Assembly: GCA_016926955.1 (NCBI GenBank)
Contig: JAFGNN010000094.1
Coordinates: 1 to 32,803, forward strand
Origin: Spirochaetales bacterium
GTDB taxonomy: Bacteria > Spirochaetota > Spirochaetia > Treponematales > UBA12059
Length of the DNA: 32,803 nucleotides
Direction: 5' to 3'
The notes below the pieces were generated by a model that was given only the letters and a program-made list of their open reading frames with translations, ran no database searches and had not been told where the DNA came from. Positions 18,826 through 27,625 of the stretch are shown here, piece after piece. Position 1 is the first letter of the stretch, and each line of letters begins with the position of its first letter. The translations under genes and the position numbers were made by a program.

Positions 18826-20010
18826 GGGAGCGGAGACTGCGGCGAGGATGGCGGCACGATCGGCGTCCATCGCGGCTGCGGCCGCTTCGCGAGCCATCTG
18901 GAAGGCGTTCTCGAGCGAGAGCGCTGCGTTGCCGCCCTGCCCGCGGATGCCGTCGAGGGGCTTCGACCAGGCGGCCGTCCCGTCGTCGCGCACGAGGCGG
19001 ATGCTGGCCTTCGCGTCGACGGTCCAGATGTTGTAGGCCTTGCCCGACACGACCATCTGCCGCGGCTCGCCGGCCTCGATGCGGAGGAACACGAACCAGG
19101 CGGCGCCCGTCTCGGCGGCGAGGGCCCTCAGTTCAGCGGGATCTCCGGCCATGGCAGCCGCGAAGCGCGCGTCCTCGAGCGCCTTGTCGTAGACGGCCGG
19201 GTCGAGCCCGGCGTCGCGCGCCCTGGCCGACACGAGGTCGGCGGCGAGCGGGGCCGCGCGGCTGGCTCCTTCCGCGATCTCGACCGCCACGACGCGCGCG
19301 AGCTTCGAGGGAGGCAGGTAGACGAAATCGCGGATCAGCTCGGCGAAGGCGTAGCGGTAGCCTTTCTCCTCGAAGACCGGCATGGCCCGCACGGCGGCGC
19401 CCCTGGCAGCCTCGTCGAGGCGGCTCACGGTGGTGTTGGCGCGGCCTTCGAAATCTGTCGCGACGCTCTCGACGAGGACGCCCTTCCCCCGCACGAACTG
19501 GAAGGAGATGGGCGCGTCGGCCACCGGGGTCTTGACCGTGCCGTAGTTCTCGTAGAGGTAGACCGCCGGCTGGAGGGCGCCGGGCTTGCCGAGCCCGCGG
19601 ACCGGGGCTTCAGCCTGCGTGCCGTCCGCCTTGATCCAGAGCTCGCCGGGTTCGAGCGAAAGCCGCTTGCCGACGCGTACGAGCTCGGCGCGCGCGGTTT
19701 CGGCGCGCGAGCGGACGAGGGGGTCGGCGCTCGTTCCGGCCAGCCCGAGTACGCCGACCCAGGACCGGATGGCTTCCACCGTATGGAAGCTGTCGAGGGC
19801 GGCGGCGGCCTGCGCGAGCAGGGCGTCGAGCTCGGCGAGGGAAACCGGGGCCGCGGCGGCGGGCGTCTCGGCTTCCCGCGGGGCCGGGGGCGCGCCTGCG
19901 CAGGACGCGGCAAGGAAAACGGCCGCGAGCAATCCGGCGAGCTTCGCGACGGGCGCGGCGGCGGATGACGTTCCGGGCGGGCGGCGAACCGGGAGCGAGG
20001 CTGGTTTCAT
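18823..20010 (-). CDS. Lipoprotein of unknown function
   Basis: 395 residues. A signal peptide with lipobox FLAASC puts the lipidated Cys at residue 37. The n-region is long and basic. A Pro/Ala linker and an N-terminal helical region (about 58-115) follow, then a beta-rich segment containing GVLVESVATDFEGRANTTVS (about 175-195). A mixed domain at about 210-395 includes IRDFVYLPPSKLARVVAVEI and a final strand-helix unit. It resembles multi-domain treponemal lipoproteins but I cannot name a family. GGAGG lies 8 bases before the ATG. It follows the smaller lipoprotein gene after 73 bases and is probably in the same transcript. Confidence 0.82.
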   Translation of the reverse strand: MKPASLPVRRPPGTSSAAAPVAKLAGLLAAVFLAASCAGAPPAPREAETPAAAAPVSLAELDALLAQAAAALDSFHTVEAIRSWVGVLGLAGTSADPLVRSRAETARAELVRVGKRLSLEPGELWIKADGTQAEAPVRGLGKPGALQPAVYLYENYGTVKTPVADAPISFQFVRGKGVLVESVATDFEGRANTTVSRLDEAARGAAVRAMPVFEEKGYRYAFAELIRDFVYLPPSKLARVVAVEIAEGASRAAPLAADLVSARARDAGLDPAVYDKALEDARFAAAMAGDPAELRALAAETGAAWFVFLRIEAGEPRQMVVSGKAYNIWTVDAKASIRLVRDDGTAAWSKPLDGIRGQGGNAALSLENAFQMAREAAAAAMDADRAAILAAVSAP

Positions 20011-20083
20011 GCAAGAACCTCCGCGTTTGCGTGACAGGCCGGCCTCGTCCCCAGGGACCTTGCGGTCGGTCTCTTGGCGATGT

Positions 20084-20743
20084 TCACCAGCGCACGGTCC
20101 ATTCGAGGATATCGCGCGCGGAGAGGATTTCCTGGAGGGGCAAGGACCACGAGAGCGTCGTGCCGGCCGCGTCGAAGGCGCCGCGGTTGCTCGTGCCGCG
20201 CGCGGGCAGGCGCACGGTGAAGGAGCAGGCGGCCTCGGGAAAGGCGGCGGCGAGGAAGGCGAGGAAGCCGCCGTCCACGGGGCCTCGACCCGGGTTCAGG
20301 ACGAGCTCGAAGCCGCGCGCATCCGAGGTCCCACCCCGGACCTCTCCGCCGCTCGCGGCGGCGGCGAACGCGGCCAGGGACGCGGGCGCGTCGAACGAAA
20401 CGGCGGCTCGTATCCGGAAGCGTTCGACGCCGGCTGTCGTGGGCTCGAGAACGGTCCGCTCCCAGCTCTCGAGCCTGAGGCCGTCGAGGTCGGCTACCAG
20501 TGTCTCGAAACCCTGGCGTTCGGCGGGAAGGGGAAGGTAGCGCCGAGTGTCGCCGTCAGCGTCCAGGTTCCCGAGGACGGAGGGCATCGAGTAATCGAGT
20601 TCCATCCGCCCCGAGCCGTCGGGACGGATTTCGAGCGCGGCGGAAAGGTCCAGGCAGGAGGAAAGCAGCAAGGCCGAAAGCAGCGCGAGCTGAAACCGGA
20701 CATCGAGGAAAGACCGGCGCGACGGATCCGGACGGTTCGCCAT
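20084..20743 (-). CDS. Lipoprotein with an LppM-like beta domain
   Basis: 219 residues from the ATG at 20743. The lipobox LLLSSC puts the lipidated Cys at residue 30. The mature part starts LDLSAALEIRPDGSGRMELDYSMP, a pattern of paired strands with a DGSG turn like the LppM/DUF3153 lipoprotein domain. The remainder is beta-alpha mixed with two additional Cys absent from the core. An in-frame upstream start at 20782 is rejected because it would place 13 residues before the signal peptide and run through the promoter. The gene has no Shine-Dalgarno and its -10 box ends 7 bases before the ATG. Family assignment is moderate. Confidence 0.78.
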   Translation of the reverse strand: MANRPDPSRRSFLDVRFQLALLSALLLSSCLDLSAALEIRPDGSGRMELDYSMPSVLGNLDADGDTRRYLPLPAERQGFETLVADLDGLRLESWERTVLEPTTAGVERFRIRAAVSFDAPASLAAFAAAASGGEVRGGTSDARGFELVLNPGRGPVDGGFLAFLAAAFPEAACSFTVRLPARGTSNRGAFDAAGTTLSWSLPLQEILSARDILEWTVRW

Positions 20744-20750
20744 GGCCAGT

Positions 20751-20779
20751 AGCTTAGGATCCCGGCGCGGTCTTGTAAA
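20751..20779 (-). promoter_or_regulatory. Promoter of the LppM-like lipoprotein gene, leaderless
   Basis: On the minus strand, TTTACA (20779-20774), a 17-base spacer, TAAGCT (20756-20751), then 7 bases to the ATG. The -35 box is good (five of six), the -10 box weak (three of six). It sits in the 45-base gap after the DUF503 gene. Confidence 0.5.
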
Positions 20780-20788
20780 CACCGCGGG

Positions 20789-21079
20789 TCAATCGAAAAC
20801 CTCTGAATGCACCTGCATGTCGTGGACGCGCAGGCCCGACCGCACCTCGACCGTCTCGAGGGCCTTGCGCATGACGGTCTCGCCGTGCTCCTTCGAGTTC
20901 GAGACCAGGGCGGCGCCGATCTGGGTCCAGCGAAGGGAATCGTTCAGGTCCACCTCGGCGCATGAGACGCGGTATTTTGTCCGGAGCCGCTCGCAGAGGC
21001 TTTTCACCAAGCGGCGCTTGTCCTTGATGGAGCCCGTTTCAGGCAGCTCGAGGATGATCTGGAACATCGAGACGACCAT
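20789..21079 (-). CDS. DUF503 (YlxP-like) family protein
   Basis: 96 residues, the typical size. The family signature is clear: GSIKDKRRLVKSLCERLRTKY, then VSCAEVDLNDSLRWTQIGAALVSN. It is a small ferredoxin-like alpha/beta cytosolic protein; in Firmicutes homologues lie near rbfA and are suspected of roles in ribosome maturation, but the function is not established. The ATG at 21079 has GGAGG 9 bases upstream; the in-frame ATG four codons later is possible. It is divergent from the large outer-membrane gene, with 92 bases between. Confidence 0.9.
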   Translation of the reverse strand: MVVSMFQIILELPETGSIKDKRRLVKSLCERLRTKYRVSCAEVDLNDSLRWTQIGAALVSNSKEHGETVMRKALETVEVRSGLRVHDMQVHSEVFD

Positions 21080-21171
21080 GGGCGGGAGCCTCCGGAATGC
21101 GCGGTATGAATCGGGCCGAAGCGCGCCAGTGGACTTTTCGATCGACGGCGCGATACGATGATACCCATACC

Positions 21172-24100
21172 ATGGCCGCGAGGAAAGCGCCCGTCGTCTT
21201 CGTCGCCGCGCTCGCGGCCGGCGCCCTGGCATCCGGGTGGGGCCAATCCGCGCGCGCGTTCGCGGGACTTCCCGAAGAGGCGCCCGAAAGCCTCGTCGCG
21301 CTCGAGCTCGGAGACGCTTCGGTCTCCCTCGAGATCGAGGGTTTCTGGGAGGCTTCCGTGACGGGAGCGCTCACCGCCGCCTGGAGCGGGACGGACGGAC
21401 TCGTAGTGTCGGCGCCGGTGCCGCTTTTCGTCCAGACACCCGACCTGTGGCTCTCGCTCGTCATCGCCGAACGCTGGTTCCTGGAGGCGCGCGCCGATCC
21501 CGCGGGGACGGTGGACGAATTCGCGGGCGGCTGGCGCGGAGGGCGCGACGATTTCCTTGACGAAATCCGCGTCGGCAACACGGACATCGGCATTCCCGCC
21601 ATGCCGGGATTGCCGATGGGTCCGGGTTCGCCGGGGCTTTTCGGCGTCGCGCTCCGGGCCTCGGACGGCGACGCGGCGGCCGGGCTTCCCGACACGGTGC
21701 GGGTCTTCGCCGCGGCCCGCTACGAGCAGGCCGCCCTCCGCTCCCGGATCTGGCGGGGCGATCGTCCCGAAAGCGTCGCGACCGTCCCGGCGACCGCCTA
21801 CATCCGGGACAGCTTCTTCGTCCTGCCCGAATACGGCGTGGCGAACCTCGCGCTCTACCTCGAAAGCGCTGCGGGCAGCATGGCCGGCAGCGACGGCCGG
21901 CTCTACCGTCGGCTCGGCGCCGACGAGTACGCGCTCGACGCGACCGACGGCCTCGTGGACTTGCGCGCGGCGGCAAAGGGGCGGCTCCTCGCCGCATGGA
22001 CGGGCGGCGTCGTCGACGGCGCCGTGGACCCGTTCGCCGTGACGGTGACGGTGGACGGGCGGACGGCGGGCATTTTGTTCGATCCTGAAGGACTGGGTCT
22101 TCCCGGCGCCGACCCGCATGCATACCAATCCCTCGGCCGCTACCTCGTGCCCGACGATTTCCTCGCCGACTCGTCGGATGCGGATCTCGTCGACGCGACG
22201 AGCGGGCTCGCGGATCTCGCCTTTGCGCTCGCGGCCTCCGCGGACGGGTCCGTCGTGGAGCTTGCGCCTGAGGGGGCCTACGGGCCGCGGTCTGAGGAAC
22301 GACGCAGGCCGCTTGGCGCCGCTGGACCCCTCGCCCCGGACGGCCTGGACCGTATCTACCTCCGCGACTCGGACGACCCGGACCTCGTCGACGCACCCGC
22401 CGCTCCGACCCGGGCCCTCCGCTTCCGTACCCTCGGAGCCCCCGGCGCTTACGCGATAGGCGCGGCATTCGTGCCGGGTTCGGTGGAGGTGCGGAGGAAC
22501 GGCGTCCGTGAGACGCTCTGGACCCTGGACGGGAACCTTCTTGTCCTGGCCTCGCCCGCGGCGGCCTCCGAAGAGATCGAGATCCGCTGGCTGGAGACGA
22601 GCGCCGACCGGCACGACGGTACCGTGGCCGCGGCAGTCGGAGCGGAATTCCCCGGAACCGACGCGCGCTCCTGGATCGGTTTCGGCACGCGTTGGGGCAT
22701 TCCCGGCACGGGTTATTCCGAAGCGGGCGGCGCCAGCCTCGCCACGATCGATCTCGCGGCCGGTGTCGAAGGACGGCGCGAATTCGGCGCGGGGCAGGCG
22801 CGCGTAGAGTATTCCGCCGACGCGCGGACCGGCTGGCGGAGCGACGACTCGACGGGGCGACGACTCGTTTCGGGCATGGACGAGGACGCCGAATGGAACT
22901 TGCCGTACCGCCTCGCGGAACCCGATCCGAGCGGCGCGACCGCGCTCGAACGCCGGGAGGACGCCGCGCTCGCCGAGGCTTTTCCCGATTCCGCGGGCCG
23001 CTATGTTTCGGGCGTGGCCAACAACACGCTCGCCTTCGTCCTCGATGCCCCGACCGGCGGCCTCGCTGCGGCCGAGCGGGTCGTCGAGGCGGTGCCGCTC
23101 GGCGAGTACCGGAGCTTCGCGTTCTGGTACCGCGCGGATACCACGACGGTAACCGGTACTCCGGTCCTGCGGGTCAGGCTGGTCTCGGGTGCGGCCGACG
23201 CGCTCGCCGTGGTCGTGCCCTTGCCCGGGACCGGCGAGTCCGCGCCCTGGACGCGAATCGAGGTCGCGCTCGACTCAGGACCGGTTCCGACGGTGCTTTC
23301 CGCGACCGGCGACCGGATCGACCCGGCGCCCGTGGCCGGCGCTTCCGCCGCCCTCGACCGCTCCCTGCGCCCCGGGCTCGTCCGCCTCGAGGTAGAGGGC
23401 GTGGAGTCGGGCACGGTCGAGCTCGACGCGCTCTCGCTCGAGAAGCCGGTGAGCGGCTTCCTGGCCCTGGGTCGCGGAGGCGCTTCGTGGACCGCGCCTG
23501 GAGGGCTCGAAGCCGCTCCCTTCCTGACCGATCCATCTTTGACCGTGGAAAGCTCCGGCGAAGCCTACTGGTCGGTCGACGGATTCGAAACCGCCCTGAC
23601 CGGCAATATCGAAGGCGCGATAGGGCTCGGTCCCGTGTCGGCGTCCGCTGGCGCGCGCGCGTATCTCGGCGGCGGCGGGACCGCTCCGCGTCTCGCGCTT
23701 CGTCACGGCCTGGCGCTTCCCGAAGCCGGTCCGTTCACGTTCGCCGAACGGTTCTCGAGCGATCCGGTCGCGGGGCGCCTCTCGAGGGAAGACTCGTTCG
23801 CTTTCGGTATCGGGGACGCGTTCGGATTTTCCGTGGAAGCGGGGGCTGGCGTATCGCCCGCGGCATTCTCCCAGGACTGGTCCGCGTCCCTGCGGATCGG
23901 TCCTTTCTCGGCCGACGGAACGGCGAGACTCGAATCGGCGAGCGTGCCGTTCGGCGCCGACGCTCCCTATCCTGAAGCCTGGTTCGAATCCTGGACCCTC
24001 CTGCTCCCAGCGGGAGAGGCAGAAGCCTCGATCCGCACTGTCGGCGCCGGATTGAAGCTCGAGCCGGCCGGCAGGGAGCTCGCCGCGCTGGAGTCCCGCG

Positions 24101-25200
24101 TCGTCGCGCGGCCCGATTCCCTCCGCGTGGAGAGAACCTTCGCGGCCGGACTCCGTCGGCGCTTCGATCTGGGCGAAGGCGCGAGCCTCGAGCCCGCGTA
24201 TGCGAGAAAGTCCTCTTCCACGGGGAACGCGCCCGGAGCTTCCTTCCGCGACGACCTCGCGGAACTCGGCGCGACCTTCGCGGCCTCGCCGTGGCTGCTG
24301 GACGCCGTACCCGTTTTCGAGCTCTTCGACAGCGAGCTCGCCGGACGATTCGCCGCGGGAACCGCGGGTGACGCGGGTTCGGCCTGGTCGGCGGAGGCCT
24401 CGCTGGATTTTGCCCGCCGTTACGGCTCGAATCCCATCGATCTTCTCCTGCCTTCAGAAGCCCGCGTGGCGCTCCGCCGGGAACTCGCGCGGCGGGGCGA
24501 CACGGTTTCGGATGTCCTCGTGCTCGAGGCCGGGACGGGCGGCGCGGCCCTCGACCTTTTCGGCTCGTCCGGCTCGAAGCCTCTTTCGTCGGCCTTCGAG
24601 TACGACGAGTACGCCCTCCGCTCCTCGTACGCGCTCCGCCTTCCCTCGGACGATTCCGGCTTTTCGGCCGAGGCCTCGGCTTCCGCGTTGGCCATCTTTT
24701 CCGATTCCCGGGGGCAGGAATGGCGGCTCGAGGAACGGGCGGTTTTCGACCTAGCCAGGGACGGAACGACCTGGTCCAATACCCTGGACTGGACCGCTGC
24801 CTTAAGGCCCGGGCGAACCTGGCTCTCGGACCTGCTCTCGTGGACCCTCGATAGGGCGCTTCCGGTCGCGCCGGTGACGAAGGACGGCGAGGAAGACGGC
24901 GGAACGGAGGGCGAGGCCGTCGACACTTCCGTGGTCTCGGCCTATCTCGTCCTGGTGGCCGAAGCCCCGCGCGTGCCGCTCAGCTCGCTGGCGCTCGGCC
25001 TCGAGCTGTCTTCGCCGGAACGCTCCGGCGAGCAGTTCGTCGCCAGGCTCCGCGAGTCCTGGATGGAGCGCGTCACCGCCCACGAACGCCTGGTGCTCGA
25101 AACCAGGCTGACCCTCGCGCAGGGAATTTCGGTCGAAGACGGGCGGATCGCGCCTTTCGCGGAGCTTTCGGCATCGCTCTCGCTCAAGGTGATCTTCTAG
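21172..25200 (+). CDS. Very large putative outer-membrane beta-barrel protein
   Basis: 1342 residues. The start at 21172 gives a signal peptide (MAARKAPVVFVAALAAGALA, cleavage near ARA|F, about residue 29); an upstream in-frame ATG at 21097 lacks this. The mature protein has no membrane helix, is rich in alternating polar/hydrophobic strands and ends SASLSLKVIF, a C-terminal Phe as in the beta-signal of outer-membrane barrels. An N-terminal exported region (about 30-450) includes repeated acidic turns such as DSDDPDLVDA. A jelly-roll-like domain lies at about 645-755 (FAFWYRAD ... GTVELDALSL). About 760-1342 looks like a long run of strands. No Shine-Dalgarno is seen; a weak promoter TGGACT-N18-TACGAT ends 12 bases before the ATG. 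The family is not recognised. Confidence 0.78.
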   Translation: MAARKAPVVFVAALAAGALASGWGQSARAFAGLPEEAPESLVALELGDASVSLEIEGFWEASVTGALTAAWSGTDGLVVSAPVPLFVQTPDLWLSLVIAERWFLEARADPAGTVDEFAGGWRGGRDDFLDEIRVGNTDIGIPAMPGLPMGPGSPGLFGVALRASDGDAAAGLPDTVRVFAAARYEQAALRSRIWRGDRPESVATVPATAYIRDSFFVLPEYGVANLALYLESAAGSMAGSDGRLYRRLGADEYALDATDGLVDLRAAAKGRLLAAWTGGVVDGAVDPFAVTVTVDGRTAGILFDPEGLGLPGADPHAYQSLGRYLVPDDFLADSSDADLVDATSGLADLAFALAASADGSVVELAPEGAYGPRSEERRRPLGAAGPLAPDGLDRIYLRDSDDPDLVDAPAAPTRALRFRTLGAPGAYAIGAAFVPGSVEVRRNGVRETLWTLDGNLLVLASPAAASEEIEIRWLETSADRHDGTVAAAVGAEFPGTDARSWIGFGTRWGIPGTGYSEAGGASLATIDLAAGVEGRREFGAGQARVEYSADARTGWRSDDSTGRRLVSGMDEDAEWNLPYRLAEPDPSGATALERREDAALAEAFPDSAGRYVSGVANNTLAFVLDAPTGGLAAAERVVEAVPLGEYRSFAFWYRADTTTVTGTPVLRVRLVSGAADALAVVVPLPGTGESAPWTRIEVALDSGPVPTVLSATGDRIDPAPVAGASAALDRSLRPGLVRLEVEGVESGTVELDALSLEKPVSGFLALGRGGASWTAPGGLEAAPFLTDPSLTVESSGEAYWSVDGFETALTGNIEGAIGLGPVSASAGARAYLGGGGTAPRLALRHGLALPEAGPFTFAERFSSDPVAGRLSREDSFAFGIGDAFGFSVEAGAGVSPAAFSQDWSASLRIGPFSADGTARLESASVPFGADAPYPEAWFESWTLLLPAGEAEASIRTVGAGLKLEPAGRELAALESRVVARPDSLRVERTFAAGLRRRFDLGEGASLEPAYARKSSSTGNAPGASFRDDLAELGATFAASPWLLDAVPVFELFDSELAGRFAAGTAGDAGSAWSAEASLDFARRYGSNPIDLLLPSEARVALRRELARRGDTVSDVLVLEAGTGGAALDLFGSSGSKPLSSAFEYDEYALRSSYALRLPSDDSGFSAEASASALAIFSDSRGQEWRLEERAVFDLARDGTTWSNTLDWTAALRPGRTWLSDLLSWTLDRALPVAPVTKDGEEDGGTEGEAVDTSVVSAYLVLVAEAPRVPLSSLALGLELSSPERSGEQFVARLRESWMERVTAHERLVLETRLTLAQGISVEDGRIAPFAELSASLSLKVIF

Positions 25201-25212
25201 GCGGACGCCGAA

Positions 25213-25243
25213 ACGGGACCCGGGTCCCGTCCAGGCATCCTGG
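25213..25243. other. Perfect 18-bp palindrome followed by a second hairpin, upstream of metG
   Basis: 25213-25230 (ACGGGACCCGGGTCCCGT) is a perfect palindrome. Immediately after it 25231-25243 folds as a 5-bp stem (CCAGG/CCTGG) with a 3-base loop. It lies between the outer-membrane gene's stop and the metG -35 box. It could be a terminator without a T tract or a binding site for a dimeric regulator. Confidence 0.5.
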
Positions 25244-25260
25244 CCGCCGGCGCTCGCCCG

Positions 25261-25290
25261 TTGACCGGGGGGGCCTGCCCTCCGTATAGT
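25261..25290 (+). promoter_or_regulatory. metG promoter with a G7 tract in its spacer, leaderless
   Basis: TTGACC (25261-25266), an 18-base spacer beginning with seven Gs (25267-25273), TATAGT (25285-25290), then 7 bases to the ATG. Both hexamers match five of six. There is no Shine-Dalgarno. Confidence 0.75.
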
Positions 25291-25297
25291 CGCCTCC

Positions 25298-27625
25298 ATG
25301 AAACGACGACTGGTCACCTCCGCGCTCCCCTACGTGAACAATATTCCCCACCTCGGCAACCTCATCCAGGTGCTTTCCGCCGACGTCTTCGCCCGCGCCT
25401 CGCGGATTCTCGGCTACGACACGCTCTACGTGTGCGGCACCGACGAGTACGGCACGGCCACCGAGACCAAGGCCCTCGAGGAGGGCGTCACGCCCCGCGA
25501 GCTCTGCGACCGTTTCCACAAGATCCACGCGGACATCTACGAATGGTTCGGCATCGCCTTCGACAAATTCGGCCGCACCTCGACCCCGCGCCAGACCGAA
25601 ATCGTCCAGGGCCTTTTCAAGGACCTCGACGAGGCCGGCCTGATCAAGGAAGAGACCATCGAGCAGCTCCACTGCGCGAAGTGCGAGCGCTTCCTCGCGG
25701 ACCGCTACGTCCGCGGCACCTGCCCCCACTGCGGATACGCCGACGCCCGCGGCGACCAGTGCGAGGCCTGCGGCAAGCTCCTCGAGCCGACCGAGCTCAA
25801 GGAGCCCAAGTGCTCCACCTGCGGCGCGACACCCTCGCCCCGCTCGACGCGCCACCTCTACATCGACCTGCCCGCCATCCGCCCGAAGCTCGAGGCCTGG
25901 ATGAAGAAGGCCTCGGTCGACGGCTTCTGGGCCAACAACGCCGTCCAGATGACCCAGGCCTGGATCCGCGACGGCCTCAAGGCGCGCGCCATCACGCGCG
26001 ACCTCAAGTGGGGCATCCCCGTCCCCAAGGACGGATTCCGCGACAAGGTCTTCTACGTATGGTTCGACGCCCCCATCGGCTACATGAGCATCGCCGCGAC
26101 GCTCGCCGACGAGAAGGGCTTCGACTGGAAATCCTGGTGGGCCGACCCCGCCAACGTGGAGCTCTTCCAGTTCATCGGCAAGGACAACATCCCCTTCCAC
26201 ACGGTCATCTTCCCCTCGACCCTGCTCGGCTCCGGGCGCGACTGGACCATGCTCCACCACATGTCGAGCACCGAGTACCTCAACTACGAATCCGGTAAAT
26301 TCTCGAAATCGAAGGGAATCGGCGTCTTCGGCTCAGACGCCGTGGAGTCGGGCATTCCCGCCGACGTCTGGCGCTTCTACATCTTCTGGAACCGCCCCGA
26401 GCGCTCCGACTACACCTTCACCTGGGCGGACTTCCTCGAGAAGGTGAACGGCGAGCTCATCGGCAACCTGGGCAACCTGGCCAACCGCACGCTCGCCTTC
26501 GTCCAGCGCTTCTACGACGGGAAGATTCCGGAGGGAACGCCCGACGCGGCCTTCTGGGCCGAGGTGAGGCGGCTCGAGGGCGAGATCGCCGCAAGGCTCG
26601 AGCGCGCGGAGCTCCGCGACGCCTTCCGCCAGGTCTTCGAGATCGCCGACCTTGCCAACAAGCGCTTCCAGTCCACCGAGCCGTGGAAGGCGCGGACCGC
26701 GGAGCCGGAGAAGGCCGCGAGCCTGCTCTCCGACCTCACCCTGGTGCTCCGCGACCTCGCGGTGCTTATCCACCCCTACATGCCCGCGGCCGCGGAAAAG
26801 CTCGCCGGCTTCTTCGGCAAGACCGTGGGCGGAGCCTCGGGACTCTCGTGGAAGGACCTAGCGGACCTCGCCCCGCTCGGCTCGATTACGGGTTCGGAGG
26901 TGCTTTTCCAGAAGCTCGACCCGGCCCGGATCGATGAGCTGCGGGAAAAGTATTCGGGAAGCCAGAAGGAAAGGGCCGAACGGGAATCCGCGGGCGGACA
27001 GGCGGCGGACAAGGACGCTCCGGCCGGCGTCTCGAAGCCGGCCCCGGCGAAGGATGCTGAACGGAAGCCCGCGGAGCCAAAGCCCGCCCCCGAGCCCAAG
27101 CCCGCTCCGCTCGCGGAGCTGCCGGTCGAGGAACGCTTCGCGCGCCTCGTCGACCTGCGTGTCGCGAAGATCGTCAAGGTCGAGCGCCACCCCAAGGCCG
27201 ACAAGCTCTACATCGAGACCCTCGACGACGGCTCGGGAACGGAGCGCGTCATCGTGTCGGGCCTCGTGCCCCACTACCGCGAGGACGAGCTCCTCGGCAA
27301 GCGCATCGTCCTCGTCAACAACCTGAAGCCCGCGAAGCTCCGCGGCGTCGAGAGCCAGGGCATGCTGCTGGCGGCCTCGAAGGAGAACGCGGACGGGACC
27401 GAGACCGTCGAGGTGCTCGACGCCGCCTGGGCCGAGCCCGGGACCCGCGTCGTCCTCGAAGGCCAGGACCCGGCCCTGCCGCTTCCCGCGGAGATCGACG
27501 TGGACGGCTTCTTCTCGATACCCATCCGCGCCGAAGGCAAGGCGGTCAGGGTCGGCTCCAGGGCGCTCGTCGCGGGCGGCGCGCCGCTCCGCACGGAGCG
27601 CGTCGAATCGGGCGAGGTCGGTTGA
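25298..27625 (+). CDS. metG: Methionyl-tRNA synthetase with C-terminal tRNA-binding domain
   Basis: 775 residues. It charges tRNA-Met in the cytosol. The class I signatures are present: HLGN (18-21) and KFSKSKG (334-340, the KMSKS loop). A zinc region has Cys126/129/142/145 and Cys155/158 plus a later CSTC, so two knuckles. The anticodon-binding helical domain follows (about 385-540). A Lys/Pro/Ala-rich linker (about 550-605) leads to an EMAP/Trbp111-type OB-fold tRNA-binding domain (about 614-723: FARLVDLRVAKIVKVERHPKAD), typical of dimeric MetRS. A further ~50 residues, without a recognised domain, extend the C-terminus. The stop overlaps the next ATG by one base (TGATG). Confidence 0.98.
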   Translation: MKRRLVTSALPYVNNIPHLGNLIQVLSADVFARASRILGYDTLYVCGTDEYGTATETKALEEGVTPRELCDRFHKIHADIYEWFGIAFDKFGRTSTPRQTEIVQGLFKDLDEAGLIKEETIEQLHCAKCERFLADRYVRGTCPHCGYADARGDQCEACGKLLEPTELKEPKCSTCGATPSPRSTRHLYIDLPAIRPKLEAWMKKASVDGFWANNAVQMTQAWIRDGLKARAITRDLKWGIPVPKDGFRDKVFYVWFDAPIGYMSIAATLADEKGFDWKSWWADPANVELFQFIGKDNIPFHTVIFPSTLLGSGRDWTMLHHMSSTEYLNYESGKFSKSKGIGVFGSDAVESGIPADVWRFYIFWNRPERSDYTFTWADFLEKVNGELIGNLGNLANRTLAFVQRFYDGKIPEGTPDAAFWAEVRRLEGEIAARLERAELRDAFRQVFEIADLANKRFQSTEPWKARTAEPEKAASLLSDLTLVLRDLAVLIHPYMPAAAEKLAGFFGKTVGGASGLSWKDLADLAPLGSITGSEVLFQKLDPARIDELREKYSGSQKERAERESAGGQAADKDAPAGVSKPAPAKDAERKPAEPKPAPEPKPAPLAELPVEERFARLVDLRVAKIVKVERHPKADKLYIETLDDGSGTERVIVSGLVPHYREDELLGKRIVLVNNLKPAKLRGVESQGMLLAASKENADGTETVEVLDAAWAEPGTRVVLEGQDPALPLPAEIDVDGFFSIPIRAEGKAVRVGSRALVAGGAPLRTERVESGEVG

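Noticed and set aside
21004-22614. 536-codon minus-strand open frame
   Set aside because: It overlaps both the DUF503 gene and the start of the large outer-membrane gene; Arg/Gly-rich translation typical of a shadow.
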